Source: Bacteroidota bacterium
GTDB taxonomy: Bacteria > Bacteroidota > Bacteroidia > AKYH767-A > 2013-40CM-41-45
Assembly: GCA_016708785.1 (NCBI GenBank)
Contig: JADJFC010000005.1
Coordinates: 124,001 to 188,000 of the forward strand
Direction: 5' to 3'
Length of the DNA stretch: 64,000 nt
A program made the position numbers and the translations under genes. The notes below the pieces were generated by a model. It was given only the letters and a program-made list of their open reading frames with translations. It was not told where the DNA came from and made no database searches. Positions 10,937-21,168 of this stretch are shown piece by piece (position 1 is the stretch's first letter; each line of letters starts with the position of its first letter).

Positions 10937-11187
10937 GAGTATTTTGGTAGAGATTTTTGCTTTTTTGCCTTTTTTGACGAAAGACAAATTTAAAAAAAAA
11001 TATTGAATTTTTATAGTTAACAGAGTGTTAGGACGCCCTTTCTGGTCAGATATTACTTTCTGCTGACAAAGGGGGAAGGGGCTTCATTATGGCGTTTTTT
11101 TGGCGTTTTTTTGAGAATGGAGAATAGTAATTTGGAATTTGAGAAAAGTTGTTTGGAAAAACACTTTTCAAATTGCATACTTCATTA

Positions 11188-11332
11188 CCTAAAAGTTTCC
11201 TCCTGAATGACGTTGCGTCAGATCTTAAATTTCGACGAGGGGAGAGAGGATTGAATGCCATCGGCATTCAATCCTCTCTCCCCTCGTCGATTAAAAAAAA
11301 TCGATTGTGTCATTCAGGAGGAAACTTTTAGG
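11188..11332. repeat. Composite hairpin element, copy 1 (145 bp)
   Basis: Outer arms of 23 bp (11188-11210 and 11310-11332) are perfect inverted complements beginning CCTAAAAGTTTCC. Inside them a 28-bp perfect stem (11232-11259 with 11263-11290) closes a 3-base loop. TGACGTTGCGTCA next to the left arm is itself a small palindrome. The element could be a MITE-like insertion, a structured RNA or a boundary hairpin. The similarity to copy 2 continues about 45 bp to the left of the arms and a few bases to the right. No clean target-site duplication is visible. Confidence 0.85.
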
Positions 11333-11535
11333 TCATAAAGTCGAAATGATGATTTGTTTTTTACAATCTATTTATTAATTGATAATTTGTAATAAATAAT
11401 TTAATGCAGATTTAAGTACACCTTTTCTCACTTCCGTCACTCAAGACAATCTAAATACCATCCTAGGGGGACCTGTCCGGTTTCGAAGAGATAAAAGTTG
11501 TTCAAAGAACACTTTTCAGATTTCATTCTTCATAA

Positions 11536-11680
11536 CCTAAAAGTTTCCTCCTGAATGACGTTGCGTCAGGCTTTAAATATCGACGAGGGGAGATAGGATT
11601 GAATGCCATCGGCATTCAATCCTATCTCCCCTCGTCGATTAAAAAAAATCGATCATGTCATTCAGGAGGAAACTTTTAGG
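11536..11680. repeat. Composite hairpin element, copy 2 (145 bp)
   Basis: Identical in length and layout to copy 1, in the same orientation, 348 bp away. Outer arms are 11536-11558 and 11658-11680; the inner stem is 11580-11607 with 11611-11638. Within the inner stem, base 11594 is T and its partner 11624 is A, where copy 1 has G (11246) and C (11276). Both positions have changed while pairing is kept. Confidence 0.85.
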
Positions 11681-11741
11681 TAATAAAGTCGAACCGAGAT
11701 TTTCTTTTTTCTTTTTTCTTTTCTTTTTCTTTTTTTATTTT

Positions 11742-12965
<1,224 letters not shown>

Positions 12966-12982
12966 GGTTGGTTATTTTTTGG

Positions 12983-13204
12983 TGAGTAGTAATTGGTGAG
13001 TGGTAAGTAGCAATGTGTCTAAGATTGCAATTGGTTTTCTTTGTTCGACTTTATGATTTTTATTTTTGACTTATTGAATATTCTTTGGACTCCTTGTGTA
13101 CCGAAAACTATCGGGATTATACTCTTTGTGTTTTATTGAATTGAAACAAGTAATCTGTGTTTGACTTTCGCGTGCTACTCACCACTCACTACTTACTACT
13201 CACT
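12983..13204. repeat. Inverted heptamer arrays enclosing a degenerate palindrome element
   Basis: At 12983-13012 the plus strand reads GGTGAGT/AGTAATT/GGTGAGT/GGTAAGT; at 13172-13204 it reads the inverted family (ACTCACC, ACTCACT, ACTTACT, ACTCACT). The right array starts directly after the TGA stop of nadD on the minus strand. Between them, near 13090-13125, lies CTATCGGGATTATA flanked by CTTGTG and CTTTGTG, a worn version of the palindrome element at 23.1 and 37.9 kb. No gene is present. Confidence 0.7.
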
Positions 13205-13777
13205 TCATTTATAAAAATTCATTTCCTCCAAGAACTCCCAAACTTTCTCAGGTACCATGTATTGAACATTCTTCTTCGCCTTGATCGCATCACGAATAAA
13301 ACTTGAAGATAACTCCATCAGTGGTGCAGGTACCAGTTTCCCTTTCGGATGATTCATCAATTCACTTTGCGACGCATCTTTCCTGGGATAAACATAAAGT
13401 TCCGTTTGTTCCAGGATCTGTTCGTAGTTTTTCCATTTGTGAAAGGTGTCGATGTTGTCACTTCCTAAGATGAGAGCAAATTTATGTTCAGGGAATTTCT
13501 CAAACAAATGTGCAAGCGTATTGATCGTATAACTAGGTTTCGGAAGTTTGAATTCAATGTCCGAAGCTTTTAATTTCCTGTTATCTCCGATTGCGATCTT
13601 TACCATACTCAGTCTGTGATAATCCTGGAGCAACGTATGTTTCAGCTTCAGCGGATTATGCGGCGAAACCACAAACCACACCTGATCCAGATCCGTAAAC
13701 TCCGACATATATCCGGCAATGACCATGTGGCCGTTGTGGATGGGGTTGAAGGAGCCGAAGAATAAACCGATTTTCAT
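13205..13777 (-). CDS. nadD: Nicotinate-nucleotide adenylyltransferase
   Basis: A 190-residue nucleotidyltransferase that makes NaAD from nicotinate mononucleotide and ATP in NAD synthesis. The N-terminal GLFFGSFNPIHNGH contains the GxFxPxHxGH ATP site, and MELSSSFIRD near the C-terminus matches the SSTxIR motif. Length is normal for the family. It follows gmk and yicC on the same strand, an order I recall from other Bacteroidota, but a 115-bp inverted repeat separates it from gmk. Its TGA stop is followed directly by a heptamer array. Confidence 0.93.
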   Translation of the reverse strand: MKIGLFFGSFNPIHNGHMVIAGYMSEFTDLDQVWFVVSPHNPLKLKHTLLQDYHRLSMVKIAIGDNRKLKASDIEFKLPKPSYTINTLAHLFEKFPEHKFALILGSDNIDTFHKWKNYEQILEQTELYVYPRKDASQSELMNHPKGKLVPAPLMELSSSFIRDAIKAKKNVQYMVPEKVWEFLEEMNFYK

Positions 13778-13831
13778 TTAGTGGTGAGTAGTATGTTTGT
13801 TTTATTTGAGTACTCGATCTTTGATTTTTTT

Positions 13832-13946
13832 AACACTAAGAACACAAGGAACACAAAAGTTCACGGAAATTTGCGCTAGTAATAGAATCTCAGAATACTA
13901 TGAAGAAAATTCCGTGAACTTTTGTGTTCCTTGTGCTCTTAGTGTT
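13832..13946. repeat. Long inverted repeat between nadD and gmk
   Basis: Left arm 13832-13869 (AACACTAAGAACACAAGG and on) pairs with a right arm ending at 13946 (CCTTGTGCTCTTAGTGTT) with one mismatch. About 40 bp lie between the arms. The wording AACACTAAG, AACACAAGG, TTCACGGAA reappears at 57058-57158. It fills the gap between two co-directional genes and could end transcription or stabilise mRNA. Confidence 0.75.
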
Positions 13947-13959
13947 TTTTAATAGCAGT

Positions 13960-14527
13960 TCAAATAAACCCATTCGCCAACCGATGCGCTTCTTCCAATG
14001 CCTGTTCCAATGAGTCATTAACGATTATATGATCAAACCTATCCGCATACGTCAACTCATGCTCTGCTTTTAGAATCCTTGCCTTGAAAGATTCCGGCGT
14101 TTCGGAATTTCTTGCATGCAATCGTTGATGCAGATCTTCAATCGAGGGTGGACGAACAAACACAGCAAGCAATTGCTCACCGAAGATGCTTTTGATTTTC
14201 AGTCCGCCTTCAACATCCACATCGAAGACAGGAATTTTTCCATTGGCCCAGATCGATTCGATCTCGGATTTTAGAGTGCCGTAATATCCGTTGACATAAA
14301 CTTCTTCCCATTCAACAAATTCGTCGTTGGCAATTCGTTTTTTGAAATCGTCGACTGTGATGAAATGATAATCTTTGCCGTCAGTTTCATTTGCTCTTTT
14401 TTTGGCGAGTTGTTGCAGAGACAGAAAACTTCAATCGGGAATCAGAATCCAGCAAGTGATGAACGATGGTAGTTTTACCACTGCCCGACGGTCCACAGAA
14501 TAGAAGTAATTTATTGTCCTTCCCCAT
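13960..14527 (-). CDS. gmk: Guanylate kinase (frameshifted by a 7-T run)
   Basis: The gene starts with ATG at 14527, overlapping the yicC stop as TAATG. The first 50 residues hold the P-loop (FCGPSGSGKTT, about 10-20) and SVSATTR. The frame is lost at the seven-T run 14397-14403 (A on the coding strand). With six, it reads QKRANETDGKDYHFI and continues to the conserved DVDVEGGLKIK and the C-terminal DRFDHIIVND. GMP phosphorylation to GDP is normally essential, so the extra base is most likely a sequencing or assembly error. Confidence 0.9.
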
Positions 14528-15399
14528 TACAGCACATTCAGAATTTGTTCTTTTATTTTTTCCAGCTCATCTTTGATGATAACGACAGCTTTTTGCATGT
14601 CGGCATCATTTGCTTTTGAACCGATGGTATTTATTTCACGTCCTATTTCCTGAGCGATGAAAGAAAGTTTTTTTCCTGCTGAAGGATCTTCGTTCATCGT
14701 TTTTACGAAATAATCGCAATGACTTTTCAGTCGTACTTTCTCTTCGGAGATATCGTATTTCTCTATGTAAAAGATCAGTTCCTGTTCAAAACGATTTCTG
14801 TCGATGTTATTGAGTTGAATAAATTCTTCCAGATTCGATTGCAGGCGTTTGCGCACCGTTTCAATTCTTCCGCCTTCAAATTTTTCTATTTCTATAATTC
14901 CGTCGAGAATATTTTTCAGTCGTTGTTCAACGTCTTTTTGCAGAGCAGCACCTTCATTGGCGCGAAATTTCTGGAAAGCATCCAATGCAAGTTTCATTGC
15001 TGTAGCAACAGCTTTCCATTCAGCTTCAGAAAGTACAGATTTATCATTCATCATTACATCAGGCAATGGAAGAATGATCTGCAGAAAATTCGGAGTAGAG
15101 ATTCCCAGTTCAGCATCGAGCATTTTCAGTTCTTCGAAATATGCTTTAGCGAGTGGGCGATTGATCGTCGTTTTTTTCGCAGCCTCTTGTGTTTCTATTG
15201 AAAAGGCGACATCACATTTCCCGCGTTCAATCGATCGGGAAAGTTCTGTACGGAGTTCCATTTCCTTTTCTTTATAAGCAGAAGGAAGGCGGAGGTTCAG
15301 GTCCATGAATTTACTGTTGACAGACTTGATCTCAACGGTTATTGTTTTGTTTTCAAAATCGATAGCAGAAGTACCGAATCCTGTCATTGAACGGATCAT
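14527..15399 (-). CDS. yicC: YicC-family endoribonuclease
   Basis: A 290-residue protein starting MIRSMTGFGTSAI, the family hallmark (YicC_N), and ending with the DUF1732 region that contains FIAQEIGREINTIGSKA and KIKEQILNVL. YicC homologues are metal-dependent endoribonucleases involved in RNA turnover. Its stop overlaps the gmk start by one base, so the two are translationally coupled. Confidence 0.92.
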   Translation of the reverse strand: MIRSMTGFGTSAIDFENKTITVEIKSVNSKFMDLNLRLPSAYKEKEMELRTELSRSIERGKCDVAFSIETQEAAKKTTINRPLAKAYFEELKMLDAELGISTPNFLQIILPLPDVMMNDKSVLSEAEWKAVATAMKLALDAFQKFRANEGAALQKDVEQRLKNILDGIIEIEKFEGGRIETVRKRLQSNLEEFIQLNNIDRNRFEQELIFYIEKYDISEEKVRLKSHCDYFVKTMNEDPSAGKKLSFIAQEIGREINTIGSKANDADMQKAVVIIKDELEKIKEQILNVL

Positions 15400-15434
15400 G
15401 GATCATGGGTTTAAAAAAGTGCTGCAAAATTACT

Positions 15435-16280
15435 CTAAGTATTCGCTTTGACAAATGTAGGTTTTGTGACCAGGTAGACGCCGGTAAAGATCATGAGGCA
15501 GGAGATGAGGTGGACCCATCTCAGTGGTTCGTGATGGATGGCCAGACTGATTCCCGTTGCGAAAATCGGTTGCAAATAAATGTAATAACTCATCACCGCC
15601 GGACTTAATTCTTTCAAGCTGAGCGTATTGAGTAAGTAAGCGAGAAACGTTGTAAAAAAGATCACGAAGATCAATGCTCCCCAATGGATGAGGCCAAAAG
15701 CCTGCCATGCGACCATGCCTACATCATTGAATCCGAAGGGGATAACGATGATTGTTCCGAAAAAGAATACCCAGGTAAGCACCAGCCACATATTGTATTT
15801 TTTCATCATTGGTTTCACCATGACGATGAATACAGCGTAAGATGCGGCATTAATAAAGATGAACAAATCGCCTGTAAACGAACCGGTTCCGGTAGTTTTG
15901 TTGGAAAAGATGAGGGTTCCTGCACCAAGAATACCCAGGAAAATTCCTGTGATCCGCAAAAGAGTTATTCTTTCCCCGATCAAAATCCCCGCGAAGAGCA
16001 TGACCATAACCGGATTGGAAGTCATAATAAGAGCAGCGTTGATGTTGCTCGTGAGCGAAAGACCCTGAAAGAAGAGTAGTTGATTGATAGCGACACCAAA
16101 CAATCCAAGTAAAAAGAAACGGAAATAATCGCGTCGTTCGATTTTCTCACCCGACTTTGTAAATTGATACATAAAGAAGAAGAGCAGCGTAGCAAAAACG
16201 ACACGAAGAAGAATGAAAGCATTTGGCCGTATCATTCCCGGCATGATCAACTTTGCAATACTAAAATTCGCACCGTTCAT
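15435..16280 (-). CDS. EamA/DMT-family transporter, N-terminus uncertain
   Basis: A 281-residue inner-membrane protein with two EamA repeats and about nine visible hydrophobic segments. It is a drug/metabolite-transporter superfamily permease; substrate unknown. The start at 16280 begins MNGANFSIAK, which in relatives lies at the end of the first membrane helix, so about 20 residues are missing. A second frame upstream, from ATG at 16342, begins MNKKKAHLAA, a usual opening for these proteins. An indel near 16285-16325 is therefore likely. Confidence 0.8.
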   Translation of the reverse strand: MNGANFSIAKLIMPGMIRPNAFILLRVVFATLLFFFMYQFTKSGEKIERRDYFRFFLLGLFGVAINQLLFFQGLSLTSNINAALIMTSNPVMVMLFAGILIGERITLLRITGIFLGILGAGTLIFSNKTTGTGSFTGDLFIFINAASYAVFIVMVKPMMKKYNMWLVLTWVFFFGTIIVIPFGFNDVGMVAWQAFGLIHWGALIFVIFFTTFLAYLLNTLSLKELSPAVMSYYIYLQPIFATGISLAIHHEPLRWVHLISCLMIFTGVYLVTKPTFVKANT

Positions 16281-16443
16281 TTATAAATTAATTCGATGTA
16301 ATCGATCTTGCTAGCAGCAAGATGTGCTTTTTTCTTATTCATTCATTCCGTGGTCTTTTGTGATCTCGTGATCTTGTGTTTTATTTTCTCTGTGTTTCTC
16401 CCTTTTTTTCTCCTCTTTCTCTGTGTTTAATTTTTACTCGGCA

Positions 16444-16797
16444 TCACGCACGCAACGCCTGCTTCCCCGCCGCCACATTCGTCTTACTATTCCCCACGAA
16501 GATCTTATCTCCCAGAATCATCACCGGTCGTTTCAAAAAAGTATACTCTTCTAATATATGCTTCCTATAATCCTTCTCCTTCAATTCCATTTCATGCAAT
16601 CCCATTTTCCGGTACTTCAAAGCGATGCGACTAAACAGCGCTTCATACGTTCCCGCAAGTTTCGCCATTTCATCAATTTGAGCCGGCGTAATTTTTTCTG
16701 TTTTAATATCCTGCAAAACTACATCTTTCCCCGGATTCCAATCTTTAATGATCCGTTGACAAGTGCTGCAAGAGCTGAGGTGATAAATTTTTTTCAT
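16444..16797 (-). CDS. ArsC/Spx-like thioredoxin-fold protein
   Basis: A 117-residue ArsC-family protein. It has an N-terminal CSTC redox pair in HLSSCSTCQRII, the body segment LFSRIALKYR, and the C-terminal LKRPVMILGDKIFVG where the family has RPxxxxxxxxxxG. Members include arsenate reductases and the Spx/MgsR regulators. The two-cysteine motif and lack of arsenic genes nearby leave the activity open. It reads out of a gap containing degenerate CTGTGTTT-type repeats. Confidence 0.8.
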   Translation of the reverse strand: MKKIYHLSSCSTCQRIIKDWNPGKDVVLQDIKTEKITPAQIDEMAKLAGTYEALFSRIALKYRKMGLHEMELKEKDYRKHILEEYTFLKRPVMILGDKIFVGNSKTNVAAGKQALRA

Positions 16798-17102
16798 GGT
16801 GTAAATTTTTTATGATTCAAGTGGGAAAATCGTTTGGCTAAAGTACTTGTTTGGATGATGGGAAAAAATAAAAAATGGTGAATTTTGTGTTATTAATTTG
16901 AGGGAGGGTTCTTAATGTGGTGGCTTTTATATTGGAAATAGTTTTGTGGGGAGGGATTTAATTTGGTATGTTTATCGTGTTGGAGTATGAAAGAATTCAG
17001 TGTTGGGTTTCAGAGGCAAGTGGTTATTGATGGAAACCAACTTAGAATTGTGACATGTTTTTGAATAGTTTTTAATTTGTAAGATAAATCAGAGTAAATA
17101 TC
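16798..17102. other. AT-rich gap before the nuclease patch
   Basis: About 300 bp between two divergent genes. It is very AT-rich, has no open frame of note, no strong hairpin and no recognisable repeat. It presumably carries the promoters for both neighbours. Confidence 0.5.
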
Positions 17103-17949
17103 ATGAAAGGCCCAGAATTTTTAAAGTACATAAATCCGGTTTTAACAACTCTCCAATCAAATGGTGGAGCAGGAAATGCTTCAAACGTAATTGAACAAAT
17201 TATTGAAAACCAAGGAATATCCGATGAGGAATTAGAAGAAGCAACTTCTAATGGTCAATCACGTGTAAGAAATCAGATTCAATGGGCGAGGTTTTATCTT
17301 TTTAAAGCAGGATTGATAGATAATGCTCAACGAGGTATATGGAGATTGACTAATGAAGGCCTAGAAAAAAACCTTACGGACGATGATGTTTATGCACTAT
17401 TTAAAGGTGTTCAAGAAAGTGTGAAAAAAAGCACCTACAAATGAGACAATAAAACCTGAAGTTGAATTCGAGGAAACTGCAACGGAAGATGAGGAACATA
17501 CTGTAGGTTTATTAAATCTGATTCAAAATTTACCTGCATCCGGTTTGGAAAAATTGTGTAAAAGGCTATTAACAGAAATCGGAATAAATGATATAATAAT
17601 CACTGGTGGCTCAGGTGACCAAGGAATTGACGGAAAAGGGATTGTCAAACTCAATGACGTTGTAAGTTTAAATATACTTTTTCAATGTAAAAGATATAAG
17701 GAAACTGTTTCTCCTCATCATGTTCGTGACTTCAGAGGAGCAATGCAAGGGAGAGGAGAAAAAGGGTTATTAATTACTACAGGTAGATTTACTAAGGAAG
17801 CCAAGAGTGAAGCAAACCGTGACGGAGTAACTCCGATAGAATTAATTGATGGTGAAAGGCTAGTTGAATTATTCGAAAAATATCATTTGGGACTAAAGCC
17901 AGTTACTGTATTTGAGATTGATTATGAGTTTTTCAAGGGATTTAATTAG
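17103..17949 (+). CDS. mrr: Mrr-type type IV restriction endonuclease (one frameshift)
   Basis: The first 110 residues form the Mrr N-terminal winged-helix DNA-binding domain, including RNQIQWARFYLFKAGLI and RGIWRLTNEGL. A seven-A run at 17424-17430 breaks the frame. With six As the protein continues through an acidic linker into the Mrr catalytic domain: GDQGIDGKGIV followed by LFQCKRYK, a PD-(D/E)xK-type core in the D...QxK form. Total about 282 residues. Mrr enzymes cleave modified (methylated) DNA. No methyltransferase is adjacent, as expected for type IV. Confidence 0.88.
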
Positions 17950-18035
17950 AAGGTTTTAGTAAAAACTAAAGTGTCAATTTAGCTATAGTTTGGTGTAATA
18001 AATTTTTAGCTCAAAATACTCCTACTCAAATTAAC

Positions 18036-18368
18036 ATGGATTTTAAAATCACTATTGGTTTAATCGTTATCGGCTATATCTTCTTAAGAGCATGGTCATC
18101 CAATGCGCGAAAAAAAAATAATCTAAAAAGATATGGTGATGGTTTTGGAGTATTGATAAACCAGAATAAGATAGAAATTGGAATGACAAAAAAAATGGTA
18201 ACAGTCGCTTTGGGTTCACCAGAGAAATCAGAAGGCATAACGCGAAAAGAGAATTTTACCAAAGAAATTCTTTATTATGAAAAATACAATGATGCTAAAC
18301 ACAAAGTCCAGTATCGATATAAAGTAACATTTATCAATGAAAAAGTTGCAGAGTTTCACATGAACTAA
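18036..18368 (+). CDS. Membrane-anchored protein with BamE/SmpA-like motif
   Basis: 110 residues: an N-terminal membrane segment (FKITIGLIVIGYIFL), a basic linker, then IEIGMTKKMVTVALGSPEK, which resembles the GMTxxxVxxxLGxP signature of the SmpA/OmlA (BamE-like) fold, followed by beta strands ending in KVTFINEKVAEFHMN. Proteins with this fold occur in many settings besides outer-membrane assembly, so I do not assign BamE function. It lies 86 bp after mrr and 7 bp before the GIY-YIG gene, likely co-transcribed with the latter. Confidence 0.5.
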   Translation: MDFKITIGLIVIGYIFLRAWSSNARKKNNLKRYGDGFGVLINQNKIEIGMTKKMVTVALGSPEKSEGITRKENFTKEILYYEKYNDAKHKVQYRYKVTFINEKVAEFHMN

Positions 18369-18375
18369 ATAGTAT

Positions 18376-18780
18376 ATGGGCCTACTTCAACTTGCCGACA
18401 AAGAATTGTGGAATAAAATCAATCTTCAACACCAAACAAAAGGTGGTGTTTATAAAATAATTGCATTTCAAAATGGTCAAAGAATTCCTATTCATAGATT
18501 TCTTGGATCTGACGAGACAGGTGTACTTTATATAGGTAAAGCAACATCCTATCTTGAAAGAGTAATTCATTTGAAAACTTCAATTTCACCTGACTATAGT
18601 GGATCTGCACATATTTGTGGCAGGAGATATAGGTCAAATCCAAATATTTCAAGCCAATTTCCATATGAAATACTATACTTAGAACTTAATGAAAGTAATC
18701 AGCCCTAAGAGCTTGAAAGAGAATTACTGAAAGAATATTCGATGAAATTTGGAGAAGTGCCACCATTAAATTCAATTTAG
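18376..18780 (+). pseudogene. GIY-YIG nuclease-like protein interrupted by an in-frame TAA
   Basis: The first 110 residues carry GGVYKIIAF and VLYIGKATSYLERV, the paired strands and helix of a GIY-YIG domain (GVY...YIG). A TAA at 18706-18708 ends the frame. The same frame then continues for 23 more residues (ELERELLKEYSMKFGEVPPLNS) to a TAG at 18780, with the glutamate-rich helix and PPLN ending that such proteins usually have. A single base substitution, real or an error, would explain the stop. The protein would be 134 residues. The family cuts DNA; the target here is unknown. Confidence 0.6.
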
Positions 18781-18875
18781 AATTTGAATAAGATTTGATT
18801 TGACGTTCATTTTCGCAAATCAAAAGTTTTAGGTCTCATTTTATCATACTCACAACCCAAACAAGCCACCCATTA

Positions 18876-19589
18876 ATGCGACTCATAACCTGGAACTGTC
18901 AAGGTGCATTCAGAAAGAAAGCTGATTTTATTTTGGCTTTGCATCCTGACATTTTGGTTATTCAGGAATGTGAGCATCCGGACAAATTAAAATTTAGTGC
19001 AGAGACACTTAAACCTGATTCTGTTTATTGGTATAGTGATGGAGGGAAAAAGGGAATTGGAATATTTTCGTACTCTAATTATAAATTTGAACTTCTTCCT
19101 GAATTTAATCCTGAGTTTCGTTATGTATTGCCGATTCAGGTAACAGGAAACGGACAGACATTTACTCTTTTGGCTGTATGGGCCATGGATAACAAAGAAA
19201 AACGTGAAGCACGTTACATCGGACAAGTTTGGCTTGCAATTAATCATTACAAAGACTTGCTTGGCAGCTCAACTATTTTAATCGGCGACTTTAATAGCAA
19301 TAAGATTTGGGATTACAAAGACAGAGTTGGATCACATTCTGATGTTGTAAGATACCTTGCAAGCAGAGACATTCATAGCGTTTATCATAAGCATTTCAAT
19401 ATGGAACAAGGAAAGGAAGAGCATCCAACTTTGTATCTATATCGCAATCTAGAAAAGCCATATCATATAGATTATTGTTTTGCTTCAGCAGACTTGCTTG
19501 AAAAAGTTAAGCAAGTTGAAATTGGATCTTATGAAAATTGGTTTATGCATAGTGATCATTCACCGGTATGTGTTTTGTTTGAAATGTGA
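18876..19589 (+). CDS. Endonuclease/exonuclease/phosphatase (EEP) family protein
   Basis: 237 residues with all family landmarks: the N-terminal TWNCQG, the metal-binding glutamate in VIQECE, the catalytic IGDFNSN, and the C-terminal SDHSPV. No signal peptide is visible, so it acts in the cytoplasm. Members include exonuclease III-like DNases, RNases and phospholipid phosphatases, and the sequence does not choose between them. It completes a plus-strand run of mrr, the BamE-like gene and the GIY-YIG gene. Confidence 0.8.
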   Translation: MRLITWNCQGAFRKKADFILALHPDILVIQECEHPDKLKFSAETLKPDSVYWYSDGGKKGIGIFSYSNYKFELLPEFNPEFRYVLPIQVTGNGQTFTLLAVWAMDNKEKREARYIGQVWLAINHYKDLLGSSTILIGDFNSNKIWDYKDRVGSHSDVVRYLASRDIHSVYHKHFNMEQGKEEHPTLYLYRNLEKPYHIDYCFASADLLEKVKQVEIGSYENWFMHSDHSPVCVLFEM

Positions 19590-20023
19590 TTAAAGATTAA
19601 CATTCCTCGCGGCAGCAATCTGCGAATTTATCTGTGGCAATGCCACGGAAAATAAAAATACAAAAACATTTAGAAAATCTGCGGTTTTTCTGCGAGATCT
19701 GCGAGATCTGCGGGAGAAAAAAATACAGAATCATTTCTACGGGAACCTACATCACAACTCCCGGCCGGAATGACGCTTGATGTGTTGCGTATTGAAAATG
19801 TGTCCGTAATTCCGCTTAACATTCCTCCGAGCGGGGGGATGAGTAATGTAAATGTGTTTATAATTCCACTTGTAGCGAGTAAGTTAATCGTAATCAGTCG
19901 CTGCAAATCTTTGATGGGAACAGCTGCTAACAAAATTGGGGTATAGCCTGAAGACTACACCCCAATTTTGCAATCAGCTAGTTCCTAAATTGCATAACAA
20001 GTGACATTGAATTTTTAAAACAG
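19590..20023. other. Gap with degenerate repeats and a terminator
   Basis: About 430 bp between convergent genes. It has repeated CTGCGAGAT words near 19690-19710 and a bidirectional hairpin at 19931-19970. The minus-strand open frame 19670-19933 is made partly of these repeats and shows no family signature, so I do not call it a gene. Confidence 0.5.
19931..19970. terminator. Bidirectional hairpin terminator
   Basis: CAAAATTGGGGT pairs with ACCCCAATTTTG, with a second short AG/CT pairing inside. It lies between the EEP gene and the PadR operon, which converge here. A/T flanks on both sides of a GGGG/CCCC core suit either direction. Confidence 0.7.
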
Positions 20024-21148
20024 TTAATTGCCAACGCGTGAATTCTGCAACAAAGAAAGTTGTATTCTCACCAATCCTTCCAATGCAGTAACAGTACGCA
20101 ACTCTTTCGAGTCAAGATTATCCTGTAGTGGCGACATTCCGGGTGATAGTTTTTGATTGTATTCGCTGAGAGAAGCACGAAGTTTTTCAACTTCAGTACC
20201 CATTTCGGTTCCGTGTCCGATGAAATCGCTTGCGAGTGATTCGCTGAGGAGAATTTTGCCTTCATCAGCCGAGGTCGGAATGATTTCCAGTCCGGTGTCG
20301 AACTTTATGAGTTTCCTCTTTAGATCTTCGCATAATTGGTTGATCGATTGTGCTTCCTGCACTAATATTTTCGCAGAATCGATCTTGGTAAGCGCTCTTT
20401 CGTGTGCAAGTAATTGTTCCTGTTGAATATAATCACGGGTACGATCTGCCTGAATTCTTTGTTGATTTTGGTTTGTCCGAATGAGCGTGAGAAAAAGTCC
20501 GCAGCCCATTATAATAATTAGCGAGTTAACAATTACATTTTCTTTGTTGATTGGATTCCGAATTCCTGTAAAGAAATATAACGGGAGAAAGAGCAATGCA
20601 AACATGATCACGGAAGTAAATCCCATGATGTTTGCAAAAGGCCAGTGTTGAATTTTAAATAATACGGCCATACTCAGCAACATTCCGGAGATCACACCGG
20701 TCACAACGATGATCTGTTCTTTGATTTCTTTTCGTTCGCGGATCCGCAAAGTTAGCAGTAACGGAAGGAAAACGAGACTGAACGAAACGATTCCGAGTAG
20801 AATGAATATGGAAGCGCCCGGTAAATGAATAAACTTTAACAGAATTCCTAAGGCTGTGCAAGCAGCGGCAATAGTTCCGCTTGTCATCATTATTTTTTTC
20901 ATTGTGTAGTAGTTTTTAAATAGTAGCAGAGATTGAGTTTCCTCTTCTACTTCTATCAATTCGCGTTTGTAGAAACGAGTTATGACAGATGAGTAGAATT
21001 GCCCGAAGTCTCCGTTTTCTTCGAGTTCACTTTCGATGATACAACAAATGTGATCCAGGAGGTTAGCCTGCAGGTCCTCCGTCTCAATGCCACGACGTCT
21101 TATGTCATCGAGAATCCAATCCATTTGTTGATCACTTAATTGATACAT
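20024..21148 (-). CDS. PadR-linked membrane protein with GldL-like helix pairs
   Basis: 374 residues. The N-terminal 80 form a helical soluble domain (SDQQMDWILDDIRRRGIETE) similar in style to the HAAS-type domains that accompany PadR regulators. At least six membrane segments follow. Two carry related motifs, LKFIHLPGAS and FKIQHWPFAN, which resemble the FKIxHWPGA signature of the gliding/T9SS motor protein GldL; this is a resemblance only. The C-terminal 150 residues are soluble and coiled-coil-like. The start is 20 bp downstream of the padR stop, so the two form an operon. Confidence 0.6.
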   Translation of the reverse strand: MYQLSDQQMDWILDDIRRRGIETEDLQANLLDHICCIIESELEENGDFGQFYSSVITRFYKRELIEVEEETQSLLLFKNYYTMKKIMMTSGTIAAACTALGILLKFIHLPGASIFILLGIVSFSLVFLPLLLTLRIRERKEIKEQIIVVTGVISGMLLSMAVLFKIQHWPFANIMGFTSVIMFALLFLPLYFFTGIRNPINKENVIVNSLIIIMGCGLFLTLIRTNQNQQRIQADRTRDYIQQEQLLAHERALTKIDSAKILVQEAQSINQLCEDLKRKLIKFDTGLEIIPTSADEGKILLSESLASDFIGHGTEMGTEVEKLRASLSEYNQKLSPGMSPLQDNLDSKELRTVTALEGLVRIQLSLLQNSRVGN

Positions 21149-21168
21149 TCCTTATACTAATTCAATGA

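Noticed and set aside
11046..11267. Minus-strand open frame of 73 residues beside protease copy C
   Set aside because: It runs through the hairpin element; the SFRRKLLGN segment it shares with the other strand comes from the inverted arms.
13960..14527. Interpretation of gmk as a pseudogene
   Set aside because: A single base in a seven-T run explains the break, the rest is fully conserved, and the enzyme is normally essential.
19670..19933. Minus-strand open frame of 87 residues
   Set aside because: Partly built from repeated CTGCGAGAT words, no family motif, and it lies in a convergent gap with a terminator.
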